Of a DNA stretch of 20,232 nt, positions 8,711 through 18,200 are shown one piece after another. The stretch lies in assembly GCA_013329295.1 (NCBI GenBank), contig DUKP01000205.1, positions 1 to 20,232 of the forward strand, in the 5' to 3' direction. Each line of letters begins with the position of its first letter. The stretch's first letter is position 1. Below the pieces are notes generated by a model. That model was not told where the DNA came from and made no database searches. It worked only from the letters and a program-made list of their open reading frames with translations. Origin of the DNA: Candidatus Poseidoniaceae archaeon. GTDB lineage: Archaea > Thermoplasmatota > Poseidoniia > Poseidoniales > Poseidoniaceae. The position numbers and the translations under genes were made by a program.

Positions 8711-9243
8711 TGGCTGCGGGTGGAGTTGATGTTAGAGTTGAAAATCAACTAGTTAGATTTGTACCTAAATCTCCAGTCAGTCATGATGCAGTAGTCTCTC
8801 AATTAGCTGGGCAAAAGAATGGCAATATTGTTGTCAAAGCACTGGAAAAACCACGTGCTACGATTGTAATCGATGAAGAAGGCAGAATTGTAGTTCATGG
8901 CACTAATAGAGTTGAGATTGCACGTGCAGCAGCCAAAGAATTACTCCTTAGGCTGGGTCTTGACGAATCGGGGCTTCAAACAGAATTAGGTCCTGTAATT
9001 GCATCATTTAATTTTGAACAAGCAGTAGATGTTGAGGCAATGAACAAAGAATTTACCGGCGGGACCTCTACTTTTGATCAAAGGCTTGGGTGTGCAATTA
9101 TTCAAGATTCTCGCCATAATTTGAAATTATATGTTTGGCCCAATGGCAAGTGTGTCGCAAGTGATGCTCGTCATCCAAATATGGTGGCAATGTCAGCAGT
9201 ATTTTGGAAAACTCAGTTACAAGAAAACAAAATATTTGTGTGA
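8710..9243 (+). CDS. Divergent TATA-binding-protein-like protein (two-repeat TBP fold)
   Basis: The protein has 177 residues, the length of an archaeal TBP. It divides into two similar halves (about 6-88 and 93-175), each with the TBP repeat pattern. In repeat 1, KPRATIVIDEEGRIVVHGTN then EIARAAAKELLLRLGL corresponds to 'PK-x-x-ALIF-x-SGK-x-V-x-TGAK' and the long saddle-top helix. In repeat 2, GPVIASFNFEQAVDVEAM opens the repeat, and LKLYVWPNGKCVASDA then MVAMSAVFWKTQL closes it. The four phenylalanines that canonical TBP inserts into the TATA minor groove appear to be replaced (by-eye alignment: Gly38, Asp55, Leu126, Trp143). It may be a paralogue that no longer bends DNA, or has other partners, beside a canonical TBP encoded elsewhere. 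It overlaps the upstream gene by one base and abuts the TatD-type gene. Confidence 0.65.
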   Translation: MAAGGVDVRVENQLVRFVPKSPVSHDAVVSQLAGQKNGNIVVKALEKPRATIVIDEEGRIVVHGTNRVEIARAAAKELLLRLGLDESGLQTELGPVIASFNFEQAVDVEAMNKEFTGGTSTFDQRLGCAIIQDSRHNLKLYVWPNGKCVASDARHPNMVAMSAVFWKTQLQENKIFV

Positions 9244-9252
9244 GTGGATATC

Positions 9253-10137
9253 ATGACCAATCAAGGACTTGCCTGGAAAGGGCCAATTCTTGATAATCAC
9301 TTTCATTTGAATCGTAATGGCAGGTTTTTAGACGCTGCCAAGGACTTCAAAAACGCAGGGGGCACAAGCGTAATTTTGGTTCATTGTCCAGATTTCTCTG
9401 CACCACCTACGACAAAACAGGGTCATAGAGACTCTTATCAAGATACAATCAACATGGCTGAATCGGTTAGAAAGGAATTAGGTCTTGGAGTCCGAGTTGT
9501 GCTAGGTCCTCATCCTGCTGCATTCGCTCATCAATTCATTAAGTGGGTTGAAGAAGATGGAAAAGCAGGCAAAGAGAAAGCGATGGAAAATTATCGCGAT
9601 AGTATCGATGAAGCTGTAAAATTCTATCATGAAGGTCAAGCACACGCAATTGGAGAAGTAGGTAGGCCACATTGGGAAGTATCTGATGAAATTTGGGATT
9701 TATCCAATGAATTGCTGCTTGATACCATGAAACTTGCTGCAAATGAAGGGTTTGCTTTACAATTACATGTTGAAGGCGAATTAGAATCCACTTACTTGGA
9801 TATGGCAAAAATGGCAAGTAAGGCAGGGCTTTCTAAAGATCGATTAGTAAGGCATTATTCGCCACCCAATGTAGACTCGACAATTACCCAAGGCCTAACT
9901 CCTAGTGTATTAATTGGTAAAGGAGCATTGGAAACCTTGCTTGAAACGGCAGACAATTGTAGTCATGGTTTTCTATTAGAAACAGATTACATGGATGATT
10001 TACGAAGGCCAGGCGCAGTACTTGGCCCGAAAACAGTTCCCAAGAGGACTCAACAATTGGTTGCTGCAGGAATTGATGAGGATTTGATGTGGCGAGCACA
10101 TGTTGATCTGCCAAACAAATTATACGGCCAAGAGTGA
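9253..10137 (+). CDS. TatD-type metal-dependent hydrolase
   Basis: A TIM-barrel amidohydrolase-superfamily protein of 294 residues. The metal ligands of TatD proteins are in order: DNHFHL with His16 and His18, Glu135 in GEVGRPHW, His172 in LQLHVEG, His201 in RHYSPP and Asp245 in LLETDYMDD. TatD proteins are cytoplasmic, divalent-metal nucleases or related hydrolases. The archaeal members are poorly characterised, so the substrate is unknown. ATG 9253 is preferred; GTG 9244, directly behind the stop of the previous gene, would add only three residues (MDI). It is the last gene of the compact group that begins with the giant secreted protein. A five-T run follows at 10152-10156, after which a new promoter region seems to start. 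Confidence 0.8.
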   Translation: MTNQGLAWKGPILDNHFHLNRNGRFLDAAKDFKNAGGTSVILVHCPDFSAPPTTKQGHRDSYQDTINMAESVRKELGLGVRVVLGPHPAAFAHQFIKWVEEDGKAGKEKAMENYRDSIDEAVKFYHEGQAHAIGEVGRPHWEVSDEIWDLSNELLLDTMKLAANEGFALQLHVEGELESTYLDMAKMASKAGLSKDRLVRHYSPPNVDSTITQGLTPSVLIGKGALETLLETADNCSHGFLLETDYMDDLRRPGAVLGPKTVPKRTQQLVAAGIDEDLMWRAHVDLPNKLYGQE

Positions 10138-10161
10138 CCAAAAAGCGGACATTTTTCCATC

Positions 10162-10175
10162 ACATTCATGAATGT
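10162..10175. promoter_or_regulatory. Perfect 14-bp palindrome upstream of the secreted-protein gene
   Basis: The sequence acattcatgaatgt is identical to its reverse complement. It lies in the 64-bp gap between the TatD-type gene and the next ATG (10202), ending 26 bases before that start, where promoter or operator elements of a short-leader archaeal gene would sit. It is a candidate binding site for a dimeric regulator. A perfect 14-mer palindrome can also arise by chance in AT-rich spacers. Confidence 0.35.
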
Positions 10176-10201
10176 AGTTCCTTACCGGTGACTGGTTGAC
10201 A

Positions 10202-11287
10202 ATGAGTCGTAAAGGGTTCGTAGTTCTGATAATAGCAGTTTTTCTACTGCCATTAATTCCAGTAGCGAATGCGCAAAATCCAATTTTTGGAGTGACTTTA
10301 ACTTGTGATGCACCTGCAGAAATGGATGTAAGTCCATCGGGTTATGAGCCAGTAGAAATGATTTGTACCATAGAAAATACAGCTACTGTTGGTGCAACTA
10401 AAATAGAAATTACCAATGAATGGAGCGGTGGAGCAACAGCCGATATGCTTGGCGCAACAGGTGAATATAGTGTTGAAGCTGGTGAGTCTGAAGAGTTTAC
10501 TGTGACTTTTAGTGGTACTACAAAACAACCATCAAGCAATAGTTATGATTTCGAGATTTTTGCTACAGTAACTGAATGGAATTCAATTCCATTGAATGAA
10601 CCATTCCCAAGGGAAAATGATTCATTCGCTGATTCTTTGGAAATTGCAACTTATGGGGCAGTAGAATTGAGAATTAACGATGTTTCAACAAGAAAAGTCG
10701 AAGCAGGTAGTGAATTCACAATTAACATGCAGTTTACTAACAAAGGTAATGATGTCGATAAGGTGAGAGTTGACCTTGCTAATCTAAATGATTTGAAGCA
10801 GCAAGGTTTCAGTTTTATCGGCTCTGAATTTGTTGCAGAAGACTTGGCAATGGGGGCTACCGAATCTAGAGAAATCAAAATGTTAGCACCTAGCGATATC
10901 GATTCAAACTTGAATGTAGATTTATTGTTTCAAGCCAGTAGTACTAATGATGCCAATGCAGATTTAAGTGAAATCTCTATACCGGTGTCAGTTGAATCAA
11001 GTGAGTCATCAGTTTCATTAACAGATGGAATAAGTGAAGTTGGCGAAGATGATCTCATTCTTTATGGCGCAATCGGTGGCGGAGTAATTCTGTTGTTTTT
11101 GCTAATGGGCGTAGTTTCTCGTTCCATCAAAAAGAAAAATGCCAAGAAAAATGCGGACCAGCCAGCAATTGAATTAGATGATTCAGAACAGGTTGTTGAA
11201 AAAGATGAATTCGACGATTTGTTTGATGATTTAGATGATTTTGAAATAGAATCTGATGAGTTTGATGATTTACTCGACGAATTCTGA
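10202..11287 (+). CDS. Secreted, C-terminally anchored protein with acidic cytoplasmic tail (361 aa)
   Basis: The protein has a signal peptide (residues 1-25, GFVVLIIAVFLLPLIPVANA, likely cleaved after ANA), then extracellular beta-rich sequence. It carries two segments typical of CARDB/Ig-like modules: VEMICTIENTATVGATKIEI near residue 55 and INMQFTNKGNDVDKVRVDL near 180. A membrane helix lies at about 286-308 (LYGAIGGGVILLFLLMGVVS), followed by a lysine-rich stop-transfer segment and a strongly acidic Asp/Phe/Glu tail (FDDLFDDLDDFEIESDEFDD). The start is ATG 10202 because GGTGA at 10187-10191 lies ten bases upstream; TTG 10196 is in frame but less well placed. Architecture matches the 1980-residue protein upstream, so both may work at the cell surface. 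No enzymatic motif is visible. Confidence 0.8.
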   Translation: MSRKGFVVLIIAVFLLPLIPVANAQNPIFGVTLTCDAPAEMDVSPSGYEPVEMICTIENTATVGATKIEITNEWSGGATADMLGATGEYSVEAGESEEFTVTFSGTTKQPSSNSYDFEIFATVTEWNSIPLNEPFPRENDSFADSLEIATYGAVELRINDVSTRKVEAGSEFTINMQFTNKGNDVDKVRVDLANLNDLKQQGFSFIGSEFVAEDLAMGATESREIKMLAPSDIDSNLNVDLLFQASSTNDANADLSEISIPVSVESSESSVSLTDGISEVGEDDLILYGAIGGGVILLFLLMGVVSRSIKKKNAKKNADQPAIELDDSEQVVEKDEFDDLFDDLDDFEIESDEFDDLLDEF

Positions 11288-11295
11288 TTTAGTAT

Positions 11296-11306
11296 AGCGT
11301 TTCGCT
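11296..11306 (+). terminator. Small hairpin behind the secreted-protein gene
   Basis: A perfect 4-bp stem (agcg / cgct) with a TTT loop lies 8 bases after the stop codon and is followed by AT-rich sequence. It may help end transcription before the FabI gene. The stem is short, so confidence is low. Confidence 0.2.
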
Positions 11307-11332
11307 GTAAATTTTCACCCTTGATTTTGTGT

Positions 11333-11387
11333 CTATTTAGTCAATTTTGATGGTAACAGTCAAAGAGCGAGTGTGGTCTGCTACACT
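11333..11387 (+). promoter_or_regulatory. Promoter and leader of the FabI-synthase operon
   Basis: A TATA-like stretch (ctatttag, 11333-11340) predicts transcription from about 11365. The predicted leader would open with an inverted repeat, agtgt 11370-11374 and acact 11383-11387 (5-bp arms, 8-base loop), ending just before the ribosome-binding site ggtgg at 11396-11400. All of this is read by eye from an archaeal promoter model; the repeat is too short to name a function. Confidence 0.3.
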
Positions 11388-11406
11388 TAGTATAGGTGGC
11401 CATGCT

Positions 11407-12201
11407 ATGTTGAACCTCAGTGGAAAGACTGCATTTGTCTTTGGTGTTGCTAGCGAAGATTCGATAGCTTGGGCCATTTGTAAGAGACTTGCTGAAAGCG
11501 GGGTTAGTCTTTATCTTGGATATCAAAAGAGATTTAGAAGTCGAATTTTTCAATTGAAAGATAAGTTGCCTCAAATCGCAGGATTTTATCCTCTAGATGT
11601 TGCAACAGATGAAGATACTAAGGAATTCTTTGATGCTTTTAGTAAAGAAAACCCTGGTAAAAAAGCCGATATCATGATTCATGCCATCGGATTTGCGCCA
11701 AGAACGTGTTTTGACAGGCCAATTTTATTTGTCGAAGACCAAGACATTAATACTGCGATGACAATTTCAGCAAATTCATTGCAAAGATGTCTCAAGTTCG
11801 CATTACCATATCTCAATCCAAATTCATCAACAATAACGCTAACTTATGCTGCATCCAATAGATTTGTTCCATCATACGGTATAATGTCGATGGCGAAGGC
11901 AGCTCTTGAATGCTGGACAAGAGAACTTGCTTGCCATCTTGGTCCAGAAGGACATAGAGTCAATGCCATTTCATCCGGGCCGATTAGAACAATTGCCGCA
12001 TCAGGTATTCCTGGGTTTGATAATATATTGGACCATGTTGAAAAGAATGCACCTTTGAGAAGGAATGTGAATCAAGATGATGTTGCTGGTGCGACGTTAT
12101 GGTTGGCTAGTCCGTTGTCAAGTGGTGTTACAGGACAATGTATCTATGTTGATGCGGGGTATTCAATTACCATGGTGCCAGAGACAATAATGGATAATTA
12201 A
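11407..12201 (+). CDS. fabI: Enoyl-[acyl-carrier-protein] reductase, FabI type
   Basis: FabI reduces the trans-2-enoyl group on an acyl carrier protein with NAD(P)H, the last step of each fatty-acid elongation cycle. The chosen start (ATG 11407, six bases after ggtgg 11396-11400) gives 264 residues, the usual FabI length, and a normal N-terminus MLNLSGKTAFVFGVASEDSI with the FabI-type glycine loop. A longer frame from 11347 would add 20 residues of non-family sequence. The catalytic residues are all present and keep E. coli spacing: Tyr147, Tyr157 and Lys164 in PSYGIMSMAKAALE. GPEGHRVNAISSGPIRT and ASGIPGF are near-diagnostic FabI motifs. The giant synthase gene starts 9 bases after its stop with a ribosome-binding site overlapping that stop, so FabI probably serves as its trans-acting enoyl reductase. 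Known PUFA synthases use PfaD instead. FabI is a bacterial-type gene and suggests horizontal acquisition. Confidence 0.93.
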   Translation: MLNLSGKTAFVFGVASEDSIAWAICKRLAESGVSLYLGYQKRFRSRIFQLKDKLPQIAGFYPLDVATDEDTKEFFDAFSKENPGKKADIMIHAIGFAPRTCFDRPILFVEDQDINTAMTISANSLQRCLKFALPYLNPNSSTITLTYAASNRFVPSYGIMSMAKAALECWTRELACHLGPEGHRVNAISSGPIRTIAASGIPGFDNILDHVEKNAPLRRNVNQDDVAGATLWLASPLSSGVTGQCIYVDAGYSITMVPETIMDN

Positions 12202-12210
12202 GGTGATTAT

Positions 12211-15200
12211 TTGAAAATTACAACAGCAGATGGAAAGGTTGCTGAAGGCCTAGAACAAGGCCGTTTTGAGCCAATTGCAGTAATTGGACTTGGAGCAATA
12301 ATGCCTGATGCTAAAGATGTCAATCAATTTTGGCAGAATATCAAAGCCGGCAAAGTAAGCATAAAAGATGTAAAATCAGAACGTTGGCCAGGAAAAATAG
12401 AAGATTTTTGGAAAAACGGTGGACCGGGAGATATTGAAGAAGGATTTACTTATTCGAAAATAGGTGCATTTGTTGAAGATTTTGAATTCAATTGGCGTCG
12501 TTGGCGACAACCTCCAGGGACATTGAAACAAATTGACCCCTGTCAACTTTGGGCTGTAGAAGTCTCAGCAGCAGCTCTTGAGCAATCCGGTTATGACGGA
12601 GAGTCGAAAGATTTCGATCGTTCAAGATGTGGAGTTATTTTTGCTAATGCACTGGGCGGCGAAAACCGTAACTTGTCAAATATACGAGTATGGTCTAATC
12701 ATACGAAAAATGTTGCATTAAAACACGGTCTGCCACATGAAAATGCTGAAGGTTTTCAAGCAGAAATCGTTGAACATAGTCCAAGAATTGATGAAGATAC
12801 TATGCCGGGAGAACTTGCAAACGTAGTCTCTGGTAGAGTAGCAAATTTACTGGATTTACAAGGTCCTAATTATGCAACAGATGCAGCATGTGCATCATCC
12901 ATGGCAGCAATTTTGGATTCATGCAGGCAACTTCAAAATCGCCAAGTCGATTTAATGTTAGCAGGTGCATCAGACCGAACTATGGATCCTGCAACCTTTG
13001 CTAAATTTAGTGCAATAGGTGCTCTTTCTCCAAGCCATTCAACTCCATTTGATGCTAAAGCAAATGGTTTCGTTATGGGAGAGGGTGCTGGAGCATTAGT
13101 ACTGAAAAGGCTCTCTGATGCGATGAATGATGGAGATACAATCCATGCGGTGATTAGAGGAGTAGGTGGCTCATCAGATGGTAGAGGAAAAGGAATTACT
13201 GCACCAAGTCAAAGAGGACAGATACAAGCGATAGCAAGAGCATATCAACAAGCGGGCTATGAACCATCAACAGTTGAATTAGTCGAAGCCCATGGGACTT
13301 CTACAAAAGTTGGTGACGCCACTGAATTATCATCTCTATCAACACTGTGGGAAGGATTCTCCGGTGGAGATCATGTAGCAGTTGGCTCAATCAAGTCTCA
13401 AATTGGCCATCTGAAAGCAGCAGCAGGAATGGCAGGAGTAATGAAAGCAATATTGGCACTGCATAACAATACGATTCCACCATCTGCTGGTTTTGAGACG
13501 CCAAATCCTACTGTTGATTGGAATAATATTCCTTTCTTTGTTCCAACACAAGCTTCCGACTGGACAAAACCAAATCAACATCCACGTAGAGCAGGAATCT
13601 CTTCATTCGGATTTGGAGGAACTAATTTCCATATTGCACTCGAGGCATTTGAGGCAGAATATCATCAAAACTTAGTCGAGCAATGGAGTTCTAAGTCAGT
13701 GTCAAGCGAGGCAACGGCTAATAGTGTAGCATCAATTTTCGATGCTACTGCTAAACCAAGTATGACTCATGAAGAGTTAAAATCGATTGAGGGCGGACTG
13801 TTATTAATTTCAGCAGACAGTGTTGGTGGTTTGACAACAAAGTTGCAAAATTTATCATTTGAGGGGCCATCATTTGATGATGATCCATGTGGTCGAAGAT
13901 TGTCGAGTGAGTTATTTAGCGCTTCACAATTCAACAAAACCGAATCACACAGAATGGCAATCGTTGCTTCAACTTGGCAAGAATTCGACAAAAGAGTCGC
14001 ATTGGCCATAAAAGCAATTGATGATAAAGCCAAATGGGGCTTTTTACAATCTCAAGGTGTGATGATTACTGATGAACCTATATTGCCAGATGGTGCCAAG
14101 ATTGCTCACATGTATCCAGGCCAAGGCAGTCAATACGTAGGTATGACTTTTGATTTGTTCAAACGATATACTGCAGTTCAGAAGGTTTGGGAAAAATCAG
14201 ATGAGACCATGGTCGATGTATTGGATGGTGAAACTTTATCCAGTTTTGTTTTGCGTAATAATTTGAGCAAAGAGGAATTGATTGAATCCGAGCATAAACT
14301 GAAGCAAACAGAATATACTCAACCAGCAATGCTTACTGCTGATTTAGCAATCGAGAGACTCCTAAATGCGCATGGACAAAAACCTGACATGGTGGCAGGC
14401 CACTCTCTTGGAGAGTATGCTGCATTAATGTCCTCAGGGATACTGAACATGGATGGTGCTTTGCGTGCATCTGCGGCTAGAGGAACCGAAATGGGTTCGG
14501 TCCAAATTGACGATAAAGGTTTGATGGCCAGTGTGACTGCACCATATTCTGAAGTAGCCAAGGTTTTGGAAGAAACTGAAGGATATGTGATAGCCGCAAA
14601 CAAGAATTCCCCAAAGATGACAGTGATAGCCGGAGAAAGTGAACCAGTTAAGGCTGCAATGAGTGCTTTTGAGGCAAATGGATTCTCAACCACCCAGTTA
14701 GCTACTTCTCATGCATTCCATTCACGCATAGTTGCCCCAGCCAATGAACCACTACGCAGATTCCTTGAAACACTTGAGATAAACTGGCCACAAATCCCAA
14801 TCACTGCAAATTTCGACGGTGAATTCTATTCAATGGAAGGCGATGATTCAAAGTCTGCGGTATTAGAAAAGTTAGCACCACAAATGGCATCATCAGTTGA
14901 ATGGACTTCACAGATGGAAAAGATGTATGATTCTGGTGCAAGGATTTTCATTGAGGTTGGTCCGAAGCGTGCTTTGACAATGTTCGCAACTCAAATTTTA
15001 GAAGGAAGGCCACACTTGCCAATAATGACAAATCATCCAAAACAAGGTGGCATAGCATCTTTCCTAACTGCTTTGGCAGGAATTTATCTTGCGGGCAGGG
15101 ACTTGCAATGGCCAGAACCAACCTCTGAAGAACTATCTGAGGCATTTAAGGCAGGGCCGATTGAAGCGCACACCAAGTCGAAACATGATGTAAAAACAGT

Positions 15201-18200
15201 CGAAAAAAGTCCAACTTTGGACAAGTTAGCAACAAATTCATCACAGGTAGTCAAGGCAAATAACGATGTATCAAGAGTCGTAACTGAAGTCTCAGTATCA
15301 ATTGAAGAAGCAATTTCCGCCTATGTAGGAGATTGCCTTGGGCCAATTACTGGTTATCCTGCTAAATTTTGTAGCGGTATGGTAAACTTGCGTACGCTAT
15401 TAGGGTTATCAGATCAACAAATCAATCAAGTAATTACTAAGATAGGTAAAGAGTGTCAAACCGATTCAGAATATGATGTAACTAAAGTAGAGGTAGTTGG
15501 AGATTTAGCGCGCTGGATTAGGCAACCACCAAAAAATTACTTGACAAAACAAACCACTACTTTGGCAGCAACAGTATCACAATCCAATATAGTGGCGAGC
15601 AATCGTACAACAGATCCAATAGTGATAAGTGGAATTTCACTTGGTTTGCCAGGTGGAGAAAAAGTCTTTTCAGAAGATGTCTTTGAGCGATTAGTCCGTG
15701 GCGAAACCTGTATTTCCGAAGTTTCAGATGAATATAAGCAGCGTTTGTTAGACAAGAACATTGTTCGACTAATCAAAGGTAGAGATGGTTCTGTAAATAT
15801 GGAAAGTGCAACTGAGTTTGGTGATATTCCACAACTTGCAGGCGTGAAAGGAGCGTTTGATTTAGCACAGGAATTCGGTATTGATGCTAAAGTCGTAATG
15901 GCTTGGGATATCACTACTCAATTAGCTATGGCAGCCGGTCTACTCGCCCTTAGAGATGCAGGGATTCCACTTACTCCAGTTGAACAGGTCGGTAAAGGTG
16001 GTTTGAGATTAATTACTAATTGGCAAGTCCCTCAAATTCAAAGAGATAGAACGGGTGTAGTATTCGCCTCCTGTTTCCCAGGTCTTCAGATGGCGATGAA
16101 ACATGCAAAGAATAACGGCGATGATGGTGAAGGCCGCTTTGATAGAAGATTTTTGTTCCAAACACTAAATATGGGCCATTCTCAATTTGCTCAATACACT
16201 GGAATTAGGGGGCCAAATAGTACAATCAACTTGGCATGCGCCTCGGCTACTGCAGCATTTGGTGTGGCTGAAGATTGGATAGAAATGGGTCGAGCTGACC
16301 GCGTGATTATCATCTCAGCAGACGATGTCACTGGTGATGATTTATGGGAATGGATCGGTGGTGGTTTTGCAGCATCAGGCGCAGCATCTACGCATAATGT
16401 CGTTGAGGAAACAGCATTGCCGTTTGATCGTAGAAGAAACGGTCTGATACTTGGAATGGGTGCAGCTGCATTTGTTGTCGAGAGAAATTCTCAAGCCAGC
16501 GAGCGAGGAGTACAACCTATTGCTGAATTACTTGGCACCACTATTGCAAATTCTGCTTATCACGGTACCAGACTCGATGTTGAGCATGTTGCTCATACAG
16601 TTGATGATTTCATGACAAGAATGGAGGAAAAGTGGAATTTAGACCGGCATAAGATTGCACCAAATACCGCTTTCTTTTCTCATGAGACCTATACTCCAGC
16701 ACGAGGAGGTTCTGCTCAATCAGAGGTCAAAGCATTACGGAGTACTTTTGGAGATAGTGCTGATAATTTGGTTATCGCCAATACCAAAGGATTCACCGGC
16801 CATCCAATGGGAGTTGGAATCGAGGATGCTAGTATGCTTTACGGTATGTTAACTGGCAGAATACCTCCAATTGCCAACCATAAAGAGATCGACCCAGAAC
16901 TTGGTAATCTAAACTTATCAAAAGGTGGTGATTATCCTAATCTCGAGTATGGTCTGAGATTTGGCGCAGGCTTTGGTTCGCAAATCGCCTTATCTTTTGT
17001 CCGTAAATGGGACGTCCAAGGCGATAGAATTGATGGTAAGAAATTCATGACATGGGTTCGCAGTCTTGCTAATTCTAATGATGTTGTATTACGCTTACTC
17101 GACGGTAAATTAGTCTCTTATGTTGACGGAAAAACCAATCTTCATGGGGGCGTTCAAGGTACAGAATGGCCGATTACACAAAATTTTGAAGGCGAAGTTT
17201 CCGAAATTGAAACGGCCACTCCGCAAATAGTTATTGATGAATCAAAAGAAAATCAAGAAACTGAAATTGAGCAAGTTAAGGAAAGTAAAGAATCCACGGT
17301 AGCAGAGATTCAAAATACGGCTCCTAATGATGTTGTAAATACAGTGATTGAAGTAGTTGTCAAGCATACTGGTTATCCGGCAGACTTTGTTGAATTGGAT
17401 CAAGATTTGGAAGGCGAATTAGGCATTGACACAGTCAAGCAAGCAGAGATAATGGCAGAGATACGCAATATATTCAATTTACCAGTTGACGAAGATTTCG
17501 TTTTAGCAGAATACCCAACACTCAATCATATGATTGGCTACATAGACAAAATGTCTGGCGGTACTGGAGTTGCATTGCAAGCAGTTGCAACCCCGGTAGT
17601 AGTCGCTAAAGAAGCAATCGAAGAGATTGTTACAACACCTCTGCCAACAACACCAGTAGAGTCAACGCCTCCGGCTATTGTTGATGATTCGAATTTGGTG
17701 CAAATAGTGGTTGATGTAGTCGTTGAGCATACGGGTTATCCAGCAGATTTCATTGAATTAGATCAAGATTTAGAAGGAGAACTAGGCATTGATACTGTCA
17801 AACAAGCTGAAATAATGGCAGATATCAGAACCAAATTTAGTTTACCTGTTGACGAAGATTTCGTACTATCAGATTATCCTACATTGAATCACATGATAGC
17901 CTACATACAAAGAATGACAGGAGGAGAAGTTTCTCAAACACCATCAAGTGAAACGACAATTACTCCATCGCCACCAGTTGCAGAACCTAAAGAATCTCCA
18001 CAACCTGCAAAATCAGTTGTTGCAGCAGGAGGTAATGAAGAAATAGAGTCCGAATTAATCGAGGTTGTTGTCAAGCACACCGGTTATCCAGCAGACTTTA
18101 TTGAAATGGACCAAGATTTAGAAGGTGAATTGGGTATTGATACTGTCAAACAAGCCGAGATTATGGCAGAGGTAAGGGATATTTTCTCATTACCAGTTGA

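Noticed and set aside
8224..8748. Minus-strand open frame of 174 codons
   Set aside because: It lies opposite the 268-residue gene and spans its coupled junction with the TBP-like gene. Its translation is Ser/Arg-rich with no motif, as expected of an antisense shadow.
10196..10201. TTG start for the 361-residue secreted protein
   Set aside because: It would sit only four bases after GGTGA. ATG 10202 has better spacing and a normal signal-peptide beginning (MSRKG).
11347..11406. Longer N-terminus for FabI from ATG 11347
   Set aside because: The added residues do not match FabI, while ATG 11407 has a well-spaced ggtgg site and gives the standard family start.
13387..13675. Short open frames on both strands within the synthase gene
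   Set aside because: The synthase frame here encodes conserved KS1 sequence (GISSFGFGGTNFHIAL), so these are shadows. The same holds for 14319-14693, 15537-15914, 16655-16852 and the other short frames up to 20129.
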